From Gammaproteobacteria bacterium (GTDB taxonomy: Bacteria; Pseudomonadota; Gammaproteobacteria; Steroidobacterales; Foliamicaceae), in the NCBI GenBank assembly GCA_009844425.1, contig VYBN01000033.1, positions 247,257 to 311,256 on the forward strand: a stretch of DNA of 64,000 nt, written 5' to 3'. The notes below the pieces were generated by a model that was not told the DNA's origin, ran no database searches, and saw nothing but the letters and a program-made list of their open reading frames with translations. Positions 1-8,186 of this stretch are shown piece after piece. Each line of letters starts with the position of its first letter. Within the stretch, counting starts at the first letter, position 1. The position numbers and the translations under genes are program-made.

Positions 1-874
1 CCGTGTCGCTCGACTCGAACCTGGAGATATAGGACGGAAACATCGCGCCGGAACTCAGGTTCGAGTTATGCGGGATCGACAGCACGTCGCATCCCTCCAC
101 GCCTTCCAGGCACTGCGCGGTCAACTGGTCCCACAGTTCGACGTCGGTGGGCGATTCGATATAGGAAATCGCGTATTCCGGCACCCGGTCGTTGCGGAAG
201 ATCACGTTGCGGTGGTAGTTGTTGCTCTTGGGCGTGCCCGTGTATTCGTAACCCACGAACGTGGTGAAGCGGCAGGCCGAGGTCCGGTCGTAGGCCTCTT
301 CGGCCATGTCCCGGGTGCTCCGCCACAGGGAAAGAGATGCCTCGACACAGTCCGAACCGTCTTCACCGCAAACGTCCGTCACCCGCTCGGGGTCTTCGCT
401 GATGACAATGCGAATGAAGGGCGACAGCCCTTCTCCGCTTTCGCCCCGCAGGAACCTGCAGGAGTTGACGTCGTACACCTCGCTCTCCTCGTCAAAGCAG
501 AGCTTCATTTCACCGAAGAACTCGGAATGATCGGTGACCGCCGCGAAATCCAGCGGCCGCTCGAGCTGCTGGGTCATCAGCACCCTGCCGTCCTCGGCGT
601 AGGGCGGGATCGGGATGGCTTCGCCTCTGGCGAAACGGTACGCGTCGGCCGGTGTGGTCCTCGTGCCCAGCGGGCGGGCGTCGTAGGAGTAGGCCGTATG
701 GATGTGCAGATCGCCGAAGTACGCGTTGCGATTGGCGTTTCGGTCGATGCAGACCTCCCTGTCCTCGGTATACGTCACCAGATCGGCTTGCGGCGACTCC
801 AGCCCCGCTTGCTCAGCACACCCGGAAACAACGAATGCGGCTATCAGCAAGGCAATGTGAACTTGATGCGGCAT
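1..874 (-). CDS. DUF3604 family lipoprotein, 3' end cut by the window edge
   Basis: Reading leftward from the ATG at 874, the frame stays open to base 1 (about 291 residues), so the C-terminus lies outside the window. The N-terminus is a lipoprotein signal with lipobox VSGC, so the protein is probably lipid-anchored in the envelope. The motifs FGDLHIHTAYSYDARP near residue 53 and AVTDHSEFFGEMK near residue 115 are PHP-like metal-binding signatures typical of DUF3604, a family of large exported proteins of unknown substrate. A later IPHNSNLSSGAMF stretch is also typical. It lies 11 bases downstream of the antiporter gene on the same strand and may be co-transcribed. The family call is firm; the reaction is unknown. 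Confidence 0.85.
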   Translation of the reverse strand, partial: MPHQVHIALLIAAFVVSGCAEQAGLESPQADLVTYTEDREVCIDRNANRNAYFGDLHIHTAYSYDARPLGTRTTPADAYRFARGEAIPIPPYAEDGRVLMTQQLERPLDFAAVTDHSEFFGEMKLCFDEESEVYDVNSCRFLRGESGEGLSPFIRIVISEDPERVTDVCGEDGSDCVEASLSLWRSTRDMAEEAYDRTSACRFTTFVGYEYTGTPKSNNYHRNVIFRNDRVPEYAISYIESPTDVELWDQLTAQCLEGVEGCDVLSIPHNSNLSSGAMFPSYISRFESSDT

Positions 875-885
875 AGGCTAAGTCC

Positions 886-2868
886 TTATGACGTTTCCTC
901 CCGGAAAAGCTCGATGGCCCGGTCGAGGCTCTCGCGGTCGCCCACCAGCACCACCGTATCGCCGGACTCGTAGCGGAAGTCCGGGTCGCGGCGGTAGTGG
1001 GGATGGCCGTCCCTGACCACGGCGAGTTGCACGGCGCCGGTTTGCCGCTGCAATTGCAGGGATTGGACGGTCATGCCGATGGTCCTTGTTCCGTCGGCGA
1101 TTTCGACCAGCTCCAGGGCGTCGTGTATGCCCAGGTGCTTCAGCGCATCGAGCCGCAGGTCCGGCTGCGCCGTGCCGCGCAACAGGCCGTAGTGTTCCAT
1201 GCGTACGGACTCGGCTTCCTGCCAGATTCGATTGATGGGGATTCGGTAGCTTTCCAGCGCGCGGGCGAATAACTCGATCGAGGCTTCGAACTCGTCCACC
1301 ACGACTTCATTGGCCCCGACCGACATCAGCTCGTCGATTGAATCGGTGTAACGCGTGCGGACCACGATCTCCGCGGCAGGGTTGAGGTCCCGGGCAACCA
1401 CTACACCCCGGCTTTCGTCCGCCGGCGACGAAATCGTGAAGACGATGACCCGGGCACGCCGGGCGCCAACGTGCTCAAGCACGGCGGGCCGCGTGCCGTC
1501 GCCGAACGCGACGGGTATCCCGTCCTTTCGTGCGCGGCGGACGAGTTCGGCGTCGTATTCGACGACAATGCAGGGAATTCCCGCCGCATCCAGGACCCGC
1601 GCCAGGTAGCGCCCACCGACGCCGTAGCCGACGATCACCGTATGGTCGGACAGGCCCGCGGGGGCATCGGGATCCACGGCGCCGCTCAGCCTCACGCGTT
1701 TGCCGGACGGCACGATGCGTTCGGCGATCGGCCGCGCGGCGCGAATCATGAACGGCGTGGCCATCATGGAAATCACGGCAACGCTGAGAAACAACTGGTA
1801 GTCGCCTTCCCGGAACAGGCCCAGCGGCAGACCCACCGCCGCCAGCAGAATCGAGAATTCGCCGATCTGCGCCAGGCTGAGTCCGCTGATCAGGGCTGTG
1901 GAGGACGACGCGCCCGTTGCCCGTACCGACACCGTTACCAGCAGCAGCTTGAGCGCAACGAGCCCGAACAGAATCGACAGCAGCAGGCCGGGCTGCGTCA
2001 TCAGCACCGAAAGATCGAGCAGCATGCCGATGGAGATGAAGAAGATTCCGCTGAAAACGGCCCGGAAGGGCAGGACGTCCGACAAGGCCTGATGACCGTA
2101 TTCGGACTCGGAAATGAGCAGGCCGGCGATGAAGGCGCCGATCGCGATGGAAAACCCGACCGACGCGGTCACCACGGCCGTGCCGATCCCGAAGAACGCG
2201 ACGCACAGGGTGAACAGGTCGCGGTCGCGGAAGACCACGATCCGGTCCAGTGTCCGCCGAACGACGAAACGCCCGCCGATAACCAGCGCCGTCATGATCA
2301 GCAGTCCGCGCAGAAACTCCATGCTCACCGCGCCCATGTCGGCGCCTCCGAGGCCCGCAAGAACCGGCAGCAGGAGAATGAGCGGCAGTACGCACAGGTC
2401 CTGAAACAGCAGCACGGAGATGACCGCCCGCCCCCGGGCCGTATCGAGTTCGGCCCGATCCGCATAATTCTTGGTAACGATGGCCGTGGACGACATGGCG
2501 GCGATGGCGCCGTAGAAGACGGCCTGGCCGGTCGGTATGCCGAGCGCGATGGCCAGCCCGGCGACGCAAAGCAGCGTCAGGCCCACCTGCAGCGATCCGC
2601 CGATAAACACGGACCTCGCCCACTGGCGCACATGGGACAGCGACAGTTCCAGTCCTACGGCGAACAGCAGGAGGGCGACGCCAAGCTCGGACAGTATCTC
2701 GACTTCGTGGGTATTGCCGATCAGCCCGAATCCGTTGGGTCCCACCAGGATGCCCGCGACCAGAAACCCCACCAGGGGCGGTATCGACGCGCGGTGCGCC
2801 AGCGCGACGATCGGGATCGCCATCCCCACTAGCAGCATCAGGTCGATCAGCAGCTTGAATTCGGTCAC
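886..2868 (-). CDS. CPA2 monovalent cation:proton antiporter with RCK domain (KefB/YbaL-like)
   Basis: This 660-residue inner-membrane protein begins with about 12 hydrophobic helices of the Na+/H+ exchanger fold, with VGFLVAGILVGPNGFGL near residue 35 and LLLFAVGLELSL near residue 67. It continues into a cytoplasmic TrkA-N/RCK nucleotide-binding domain (VIVGYGVGGRYLARVL near residue 410, then VVEYD and AFGDGTR) and ends in a TrkA-C-like domain from about residue 570. It should exchange K+ or Na+ for protons under nucleotide gating. The start is a GTG at 2868. Length and domain order match CPA2 family members; the transported ion cannot be read from sequence. Confidence 0.93.
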   Translation of the reverse strand: MTEFKLLIDLMLLVGMAIPIVALAHRASIPPLVGFLVAGILVGPNGFGLIGNTHEVEILSELGVALLLFAVGLELSLSHVRQWARSVFIGGSLQVGLTLLCVAGLAIALGIPTGQAVFYGAIAAMSSTAIVTKNYADRAELDTARGRAVISVLLFQDLCVLPLILLLPVLAGLGGADMGAVSMEFLRGLLIMTALVIGGRFVVRRTLDRIVVFRDRDLFTLCVAFFGIGTAVVTASVGFSIAIGAFIAGLLISESEYGHQALSDVLPFRAVFSGIFFISIGMLLDLSVLMTQPGLLLSILFGLVALKLLLVTVSVRATGASSSTALISGLSLAQIGEFSILLAAVGLPLGLFREGDYQLFLSVAVISMMATPFMIRAARPIAERIVPSGKRVRLSGAVDPDAPAGLSDHTVIVGYGVGGRYLARVLDAAGIPCIVVEYDAELVRRARKDGIPVAFGDGTRPAVLEHVGARRARVIVFTISSPADESRGVVVARDLNPAAEIVVRTRYTDSIDELMSVGANEVVVDEFEASIELFARALESYRIPINRIWQEAESVRMEHYGLLRGTAQPDLRLDALKHLGIHDALELVEIADGTRTIGMTVQSLQLQRQTGAVQLAVVRDGHPHYRRDPDFRYESGDTVVLVGDRESLDRAIELFREETS

Positions 2869-2928
2869 GGGTCGGGTGCGTTTCTCCGGCTTCCGGCGCC
2901 TATATTCTGCCCCGGAGGAGGGGCCCGG

Positions 2929-3159
2929 CTAACCGGCGCCGGATTGACGCTCGGTTTGCGGGAAAGGGGTCCGCCAGCCGTCCAGCCAGCCCTCGATACG
3001 GGCGATCCTTTGTTCCACCGAAGAGATCCGCGTGTTCAGCGAAGAGATCCGCGTGTCCAGGCCGGAAATGTCCTGACGCAGATTCCTCCACACGAGCAGG
3101 ATCGCGCCCAGAATCGGGACCACGATCGAGAAAACCGTTGCTACTACTTCTCCGTCCAT
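2929..3159 (-). CDS. Small membrane-anchored coiled-coil protein (76 aa)
   Basis: This short protein has one N-terminal transmembrane helix (about residues 5-24, VATVFSIVVPILGAILLVW) followed by a heptad-patterned coiled coil ending RISSVEQRIARIEGWL. An AAGGAGG site five bases before the ATG at 3159 fixes the start; an ATG 16 codons upstream lacks such a site. A second small protein at 5042-5233 has the same layout and a matching R-x-x-S-V-E-x-R-x-A-R-x-E-G-x-L block, so the two look like members of one small family. Function is unknown; single-helix coiled-coil proteins of this size often oligomerise at the inner membrane. Confidence 0.7.
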   Translation of the reverse strand: MDGEVVATVFSIVVPILGAILLVWRNLRQDISGLDTRISSLNTRISSVEQRIARIEGWLDGWRTPFPQTERQSGAG

Positions 3160-3164
3160 GAGTG

Positions 3165-3171
3165 CCTCCTT
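3165..3171 (-). promoter_or_regulatory. Strong ribosome binding site AAGGAGG
   Basis: On the minus strand this reads AAGGAGG, five bases before the ATG at 3159. It decides the start of the 76-residue coiled-coil protein over the upstream in-frame ATG at 3207. Confidence 0.75.
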
Positions 3172-3283
3172 GGCATCGAATTGCAGAAAAAGTATAGCAA
3201 GAAGCACCCCGGGAAACAGGGCGTGATCATGCGTTCTCGCCCGCTTTTCGGATACCGATCTGCTCGCGTAGACTTGCCGCGTT

Positions 3284-3886
3284 ATGAAATTTCACTCCCA
3301 GCACTACTTTGTCGGCGAGCAGGCCGACCGGACCCCGGTTCCCGAGCAGTTCGAGGCCGGGCCCTTCAGGAAATCCCGCCCGCCGGAACCGCTGCGGTTC
3401 GAGGTCAACATGGTGGCCGAGGCGCACGGCAAGCAGCAGAAGACCGGCACCGTGCAGGTCAACATCCCCGGCTTCAGTCCGGTCACGCTCTATTGCGACG
3501 AGCAGCCCCCTGTGGGCGACGACCAGGCCCCGCCGCCGCTGGCGTTCTTCACTGCCGGCATCGGCTTTTGCCTGATGACCCACATGACCGACATCCTCAA
3601 CACCCGCAAGATCGAGGTGACCTCAATGCGCCTGGAGCAGCGGGTCCGGTTCATGACCACGCTCGGGACCATGCGCGAACTCGGCCATCGCACCACCGGC
3701 GAGACCGAAAAGGTGGAGACGCACGTCATCATCGACAGCCCCGAACCGCCGGAAAGGATCCAGGCCCTGCTGGAGGAAGCCGAAAGTTCCTGCATGGCCC
3801 ACCATGCGCTGCGCAATCCCATCCCCTGGTCGACGCGACTGGTGTATAACGGCGTTGAAATCGACGCCCGGGACAGCGCCGAGTAG
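3284..3886 (+). CDS. OsmC family protein
   Basis: This 200-residue protein has the OsmC/Ohr layout: an N-terminal beta region, a central helix with GIGFCLMTHMTDIL (about residues 92-105), and a second cysteine in ESSCMAHHALRNP (about residues 168-180). The two cysteines match the positions of the peroxidatic and resolving residues in this thiol-dependent peroxidase superfamily. It carries extra N-terminal sequence compared with the roughly 140-residue classical OsmC. The alpha/beta hydrolase gene begins two bases after its stop, so the pair is probably one transcript. A role in organic peroxide detoxification is inferred from family; the divergent OsmC-like subfamily could do other thiol chemistry. 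Confidence 0.8.
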   Translation: MKFHSQHYFVGEQADRTPVPEQFEAGPFRKSRPPEPLRFEVNMVAEAHGKQQKTGTVQVNIPGFSPVTLYCDEQPPVGDDQAPPPLAFFTAGIGFCLMTHMTDILNTRKIEVTSMRLEQRVRFMTTLGTMRELGHRTTGETEKVETHVIIDSPEPPERIQALLEEAESSCMAHHALRNPIPWSTRLVYNGVEIDARDSAE

Positions 3887-3888
3887 AT

Positions 3889-4701
3889 ATGCATGGCTTT
3901 GCAGGAATTTCCGACGAACTGACGATTCACTATGTGGCCCTGGGGGAGGGCCGTCCCCTGGTGTTTATTCCGGGCTGGACCATGGATACGGGGGCTTTTC
4001 GGGAGAACCTGGGGCCGCTGTCGGCGGATTTCCGGGCGATTGCCTACGACCCGCGCAGCCACGGAAAGTCGTCCCGCACCGAATCCGGACACGATTACAG
4101 GCAGCACGGGGCGGACCTGGCGGCGTTTCTGGATGAGCTGGAACTCAAGGATGTCGTGCTGCTCGGCTGGTCGGCGGGCGCCTGTGCCGCCTATTCCTAC
4201 TTCGAGCAGTTCGGATACGGAAACGTCCGGGCCTTCGTCAATATCGACCAGCCACCCAAAGCGGTCAGGGAAACGCCCGCCGACTGGGGAATCAACTCGC
4301 GGGAACAACTGGCGCAGTTCGAGCAGTTCATGGCGTCGCCGCAACGGGAGGAGTTCGCAAGAATGGCCGCCCCCACCATGTTTCTCAACCCGCCTGTCGA
4401 CGCGGCGTTTATCGAGGAATTCGTTGCCAGCTCGATGAGCACGCCGCAACCCGCCGCCTCGCTGTTGCTGCGGGAAGTGAATCGCAGCGACTACGCGGAG
4501 GTGGCCGCGGAGGTGGCCGCGCGATTGCCGGTGCTGCATATAGTGAAGGAAGAACACGGGGAGGCCGCCCGGCGATGGATCGAAGTAAACGCGCGGCAGA
4601 TCGAATTGTGCGTGCTGGGCGCCCACATGATGTTCCTGGAGTTCCCGGCTCAGTTCAACGCCGCCGTCACCCGCTTCCTCGACTCACGCCTGCCCGCCTG
4701 A
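3889..4701 (+). CDS. Alpha/beta-fold hydrolase
   Basis: This 270-residue protein shows an alpha/beta hydrolase core: VFIPGWTMDTGAF near residue 25 for the oxyanion region, YDPRSHGKSS near residue 52, the nucleophile elbow GWSAG with Ser near residue 95, and a C-terminal GAHMMFLEFP carrying the likely catalytic His. It has no signal peptide and is probably cytoplasmic. It is translationally linked to the OsmC gene just upstream. The fold resembles haloperoxidase/esterase-like hydrolases; substrate cannot be inferred. Its last 35 bases overlap the tail of a HigB toxin remnant on the opposite strand. Confidence 0.85.
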   Translation: MHGFAGISDELTIHYVALGEGRPLVFIPGWTMDTGAFRENLGPLSADFRAIAYDPRSHGKSSRTESGHDYRQHGADLAAFLDELELKDVVLLGWSAGACAAYSYFEQFGYGNVRAFVNIDQPPKAVRETPADWGINSREQLAQFEQFMASPQREEFARMAAPTMFLNPPVDAAFIEEFVASSMSTPQPAASLLLREVNRSDYAEVAAEVAARLPVLHIVKEEHGEAARRWIEVNARQIELCVLGAHMMFLEFPAQFNAAVTRFLDSRLPA

Positions 4702-4830
4702 ACTGCTCAATTTCCATTGCGCCTTGCTCCGTCCATCGGAAACACACGCGCCACTGGTCGTTGATACGAATGCTGTGCTGCCCACTTCTGTCGCCCTTCA
4801 ATGCCTCGAGGTGATGTGACGGCGAGGAAA
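4667..4830 (-). pseudogene. HigB/RelE-family toxin remnant, N-terminus missing
   Basis: On the minus strand one frame reads ...HHLEALKGDRSGQHSIRI followed by NDQWRVCFRWTEQGAMEI, then a short tail and a TGA at 4667-4669. This is the hallmark C-terminal half of HigB-type mRNA interferases. No start or N-terminal half is present: upstream of about 4830 the sequence turns into a fragment of an unrelated glucosidase gene on the other strand, and no higA antitoxin gene follows. It is therefore a decayed toxin gene, visible only as about 50 codons. The family recognition is strong despite the short length. Confidence 0.75.
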
Positions 4831-4976
4831 CTACGGTCAAGTTCCGGTTGCCAGTCCGGGAGCTGGCCTTTCACGACCGCTCGCTTAACCGGGTGGTCGA
4901 GGCCGGTGCGTACGAGATTCAGGTCGGCGCGTCGAGCGAAGACATTCGCCTCAAGGAAAGGTTCAGCGTCGTCTGA
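4815..4976 (+). pseudogene. C-terminal remnant of a GH3 beta-glucosidase (Fn3-like domain)
   Basis: The plus strand has an open stretch of 53 codons with no start, reading GEETTVKFRLPVRELAFHD, then VVEAGAYEIQVGASSEDIRL, and stopping at 4974-4976. This matches the fibronectin-III-like C-terminal domain of family 3 glycoside hydrolases, whose usual pattern is pGetktVtFtLt..dLafyd...VvEpG.fevmvG.Ss.dIrl. The catalytic domains are absent. The fragment abuts a HigB toxin remnant facing the other way, so two unrelated truncated genes meet near 4815-4835. Confidence 0.7.
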
Positions 4977-5041
4977 GAGGGTATCGGCGCGCGCTACCTG
5001 CGCCGCATAGCGTTAACACGCCCTGGTCTTGGTTGGATTTG

Positions 5042-5233
5042 TTATCCTGCGTTTTCAGACACAGGCGGCGGCATTTCGCCGCGAGCAATCAGGAGACCCT
5101 CAACTCTCGCTAATCGGGTCTCAACAGATACCAGTCTTTGGTTGGTATCTGCCCAAGTCATCCAGATTGCAATAAGAAGCGTCACAGTTACCCCGAGCCC
5201 GGTGCTGATAATTGTGATCATTTCTTTGTTCAT
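5042..5233 (-). CDS. Small membrane-anchored coiled-coil protein (63 aa)
   Basis: The protein starts MNKEMITIISTGLGVTVTLL, has one transmembrane helix (about residues 6-27) and then a short amphipathic coiled coil, RLVSVETRLARVEGLL, with a proline-rich end. Layout and the V-E-x-R-x-A-R-V-E-G block match the 76-residue protein at 2929-3159, so they are probably paralogues. It sits alone between gene remnants, in DNA less GC-rich than the surroundings. No function can be assigned. Confidence 0.6.
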   Translation of the reverse strand: MNKEMITIISTGLGVTVTLLIAIWMTWADTNQRLVSVETRLARVEGLLIARGEMPPPVSENAG

Positions 5234-5282
5234 ATTGGAACTATATTACAAGGAGCCATTCAGGTATTTGTTCGGATTTGGG

Positions 5283-5614
5283 GAGTTTTTTGGGATTTAG
5301 AGAATTCTTCGCAAACCTCGTATTCATTTACGCCCAGGCCGATTGCCGAGACGGCGCCGGCGCCGCGCAACTCGTCCATGGCTCGGTACCCGCCGTCCAT
5401 TGCGATCGGAAACAGCTCGTCGTTTCTCGCGCCGTGGGTTGTGGCGTTCCTCGGCGTAACCCGACGGTTTCAGAAGCCGCCCCACCTTGGTGGAAAGCAC
5501 ATACTCCCGGCCCCGGAACCTGCGCAGGGCGTCACCCACCCTGCGCTCGCTCAGCCCCTGCCCGTAGTGCGGGGCCGTATCGTAGTAGCGAAACCCACGC
5601 GTGCACGCCACTGG
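5283..5614 (-). pseudogene. Aldo/keto reductase remnant, internally deleted
   Basis: Two pieces of one aldo/keto reductase can be read on the minus strand. The first (about 5614 to 5450) reads TRGFRYYDTAPHYGQGLSER and EYVLSTKVGRLLKPSGYAEE, the cofactor-side core of the L-fucose/D-threo-aldose dehydrogenase group. The second (about 5395 to 5283), in another frame, reads MDGGYRAMDELRGAGAVSAI followed by GLGVNEYEVCEEF. The sequence between them, the first 40 or so residues and the C-terminal half are missing. The 5' end is fused to the 3' end of the fuconate-dehydratase-like gene. Such reductases commonly sit beside fuconate dehydratase in oxidative fucose degradation, so this is a decayed partner gene. 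Confidence 0.8.
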
Positions 5615-6894
5615 GAGCCGCCGGGATACTCGAAGTCCGCGATGGATTGCCCGTGCATTCGCACGCTGAATCCGGGGGCGGTCGGCGCCAGGTAGGCGCC
5701 GTTGCGCACTACGCAGGGGTCCACGAAGTGCTCGTGGAGATGGTCCACATACTCGATCACGCGATCCCCGATTTCACCGGAAATCATGACGTAGTCGATC
5801 ATCGAGAGATGCTGCACGTACTCGCAAAGGCCCACGCCTCCCGCGTGCGGGCATACGGGCTTGCCGAACTTCGCGGCCAGCAGGTACACGGTCAGGATTT
5901 CGTTCAGCCCGGCGAGCCGGCAGGCGTCGATCTGGACCACGTCGATCGCGTCGCCGGCGATGAACTGCTTGAACAGGATGCGATTGGCGCACTGCTCGCC
6001 GGTGGCGACCTGAATTTCCCCGATCGCTTCCCTGATCTTCTTGTGGCCCGCGATGTCGTCGGGACTGGTGGGTTCCTCGATGAACCAGGGCCGGAAAGGC
6101 GCCAGGCGCCGCATCCACTCAATGGCTTCATTGACTTCCCAGGCCTGGTTGGCGTCCACCATCAGGACGATGTCTTCGCCGACGGTTTCCCGGATGCTCC
6201 GCAAGCGGCGAATGTCGTCGTCGATATTGGCGCCGACTTTCAGCTTGATATGGCGGAATCCCTGCTGCACGGCCTCCCGGCATAGCCTCCGGATTTTCTC
6301 GTCGTCGTAGCCCAGCCAGCCGGCCGACATCGTATAGGCGGGGTAGCCGTGTTCCTCGAGGTGGCGGATCCGCCGGTCCCGGGTTGCGATGTTCCTTTCG
6401 ACGATTGCAAGAGCCTCATCGCGGGTCAGCACGTCCTCGACGTAGCGCAGGTCCGCGCATGCTACGAACTCTTCCGGATCCATTTCGGCCAGCAGGCGCC
6501 ACACCGGCTTGCCCTCGGCGCGGGCCCACATGTCCCAGATGGCGTTGGCGATCGCGCCGGCGGCCATGTGAACAATGCCTTTATCGGGTCCCAGCCAGCG
6601 TATCTGGCTGTCGGATCGAATTTCCTCGTAGTACCCGCCGATATCGGCCCGGATTTCGTCGAAGTCCTTTCCGACCACCAGGTGCCGCATGGCCTCGACG
6701 GCCTTGCAGCAGATATCGTTGCCCCGCCCGATCGTAAAGATCAGGCTGAAGCCCTGATTACCGGTTTCAGTTTCGATTACGACATAAGTCGCCGAGTAGT
6801 CCGGGTCCTTGTTGGTTGCATCGGATCCGTCCAGCTGATCGGACGTAGGGAAACGCACGTCGCGCGCCGATAAACCAACGATTCTGTCAGGCAT
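5551..6894 (-). CDS. L-fuconate dehydratase-like enolase superfamily enzyme with altered C-terminus
   Basis: This is a mandelate-racemase-group enolase: KLKVG near residue 210 (general base Lys), metal ligands in LMVDANQAW, FIEEPTSPDD and ATGEQCANR, and catalytic His in CPHAGGVGLCEYVQHLS near residue 375. The last motif is characteristic of L-fuconate dehydratase, which converts L-fuconate to 2-keto-3-deoxy-L-fuconate. The start is placed at 6894 because AAAGGA lies six bases upstream; an ATG nine codons earlier lacks one. After YPGGSQW the normal stop is gone and about 18 residues (RARVGFATTIRPRTTGRG) come from out-of-frame reading of an aldo/keto reductase remnant. The catalytic core looks intact, so the enzyme may still work. 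Confidence 0.87.
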   Translation of the reverse strand: MPDRIVGLSARDVRFPTSDQLDGSDATNKDPDYSATYVVIETETGNQGFSLIFTIGRGNDICCKAVEAMRHLVVGKDFDEIRADIGGYYEEIRSDSQIRWLGPDKGIVHMAAGAIANAIWDMWARAEGKPVWRLLAEMDPEEFVACADLRYVEDVLTRDEALAIVERNIATRDRRIRHLEEHGYPAYTMSAGWLGYDDEKIRRLCREAVQQGFRHIKLKVGANIDDDIRRLRSIRETVGEDIVLMVDANQAWEVNEAIEWMRRLAPFRPWFIEEPTSPDDIAGHKKIREAIGEIQVATGEQCANRILFKQFIAGDAIDVVQIDACRLAGLNEILTVYLLAAKFGKPVCPHAGGVGLCEYVQHLSMIDYVMISGEIGDRVIEYVDHLHEHFVDPCVVRNGAYLAPTAPGFSVRMHGQSIADFEYPGGSQWRARVGFATTIRPRTTGRG

Positions 6895-7005
6895 GCTCGG
6901 TCCTTTGCTCAATCCCCGCATGGGAAGCTATTCGAGAAAGGCGACAAATCAACGGTGAGGCCGCACAAAGTCCCGCTGTACGCTGGTGGGGCTATACTCA
7001 GGTTC

Positions 7006-8058
7006 ATGAGTGCCTTGAACCGATACGCGGCCTTTGTGCTTGCTGCATTGGTGTTGGTCGCTGCGGGGTGCGGTGGGGCGGATGATGCCGAAAGGGCCGA
7101 AGCGCGCACCGCCGCGGATAATCAGCGCACTGCTGTGGTTTCCGAGTTCGAGCGCGCTCTTGACGAGGCCCGGTATCTCCGCGACGACATTGCCGCCTTG
7201 CGCGAGGACATGCGGGCCGTGCGCGACGCCGCCAATGAGGAAGTCAGGCGTGCTTCCCGGGACGCGTCCGTTCTGCGCGACGAAATCGCCGCCATTCGGC
7301 TTGAAATGCAGCAGTTGAGCGAGGCCGCCGCTTCCGAGGCGGAGCGCAGCGCCGAGGAAGTCAGGACGCTACGCGACGAGATCGCTGCGCTTCGCGACGA
7401 ACTGACTTCCGCACGCGAGGCTGCCGAAGCGGCCGAAGGCGATTCAGGAGACTTCTCCGTTGCGCTGAGCGAAGCGGATGAATATCCGGACCCTGTCGTG
7501 TACGACGACGAAATCGGGACCGGGACTTATTCGCCGCAAAGGCAGACTGCGCGCCCGACCACGGTGATCTATGCGCCGACGTACCGCCGGCGGCCTCTCG
7601 CGTCGCCGCCCCGCGGCTACGCTCGCGATGCTCGGCGCTTGAGTCGTTCACGCGATGCGCGACGAAAAGCTTCCTCCGCGACCGACACGAAGCCGGTAGT
7701 GCGAACGAAGCCGGCCGAGCGAACCAGGTCGGTTGTATCGAGAACGCGCGACGTGTCCCGGACCCGGACGGTTGCGCCGAAAACGCGGAGGGTCGCGGAT
7801 ACGAGGCGACAGACGCCCAGCACGCGGCCCGCCGCACCGGCGGCACGACCCGCTGCACCAACTTCTCGCCCCGCTCGGGTGGTTTCGCGACCGGCCACGC
7901 CCACTTCGCGACCGGCTATGCCCACTTCACGTCCGGCTATGCCCACTTCACGGCCTGCTGCCCCTGCGCCGCGACCGGCCGCGCCGGCGCCACGCCCGGC
8001 GCCGCGGCCCGCGCCGGTTCCGCAAAAGAAGACTCACGTCCCGAAACCGGAAAGATAA
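7006..8058 (+). CDS. Lipoprotein with coiled coil and Arg/Pro/Ala-rich repeat tail
   Basis: The 350-residue product begins MSALNRYAAFVLAALVLVAA with lipobox LVAAGC, so the mature N-terminus should be Cys22 with lipid attached. Residues about 25-155 form a long charged coiled coil with repeated LRDEIAALR-type heptads. A short acidic stretch (DEYPDPVVYDDE) follows, and then about 180 residues rich in Arg, Thr, Ala and Pro ending in tandem S-R-P-A-M-P-T repeats. The basic tail could contact peptidoglycan or nucleic acid, but this is speculation. An ATG 17 codons upstream is less likely because the signal peptide starts at 7006. No family was recognised. Confidence 0.7.
   Translation: MSALNRYAAFVLAALVLVAAGCGGADDAERAEARTAADNQRTAVVSEFERALDEARYLRDDIAALREDMRAVRDAANEEVRRASRDASVLRDEIAAIRLEMQQLSEAAASEAERSAEEVRTLRDEIAALRDELTSAREAAEAAEGDSGDFSVALSEADEYPDPVVYDDEIGTGTYSPQRQTARPTTVIYAPTYRRRPLASPPRGYARDARRLSRSRDARRKASSATDTKPVVRTKPAERTRSVVSRTRDVSRTRTVAPKTRRVADTRRQTPSTRPAAPAARPAAPTSRPARVVSRPATPTSRPAMPTSRPAMPTSRPAAPAPRPAAPAPRPAPRPAPVPQKKTHVPKPER
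7885..7968 (+). repeat. 21-bp in-frame tandem repeat
   Basis: Three near-identical 21-base units (7885-7905, 7906-7926, 7927-7947) and a degenerate fourth each encode S-R-P-A-[TM]-P-T within the lipoprotein tail. Units two and three differ at two positions. Such in-frame repeats can expand or contract by slippage without disrupting the gene. Confidence 0.8.
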
Positions 8059-8186
8059 GGCGACGCCTTCGCCCGTTCGACTTACCGCACGGTCGCGGGA
8101 CGTAGTGTTAGAGTACGCGCGTCCGAATTTTTGCCCGGAAACCGGGGGTTGTTTCCTATCCATCGCAAGAAATTCGCGGATCTTCC

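Noticed and set aside
68..973. 301-codon plus-strand open frame over the DUF3604 gene
   Set aside because: The minus strand carries clear DUF3604/PHP motifs and a lipoprotein signal; the plus frame is low-complexity and arises from high GC at third positions.
1471..2832. 453-codon plus-strand open frame
   Set aside because: It lies wholly over the CPA2 antiporter and reads as Gln/Arg/Asp-rich sequence without any domain.
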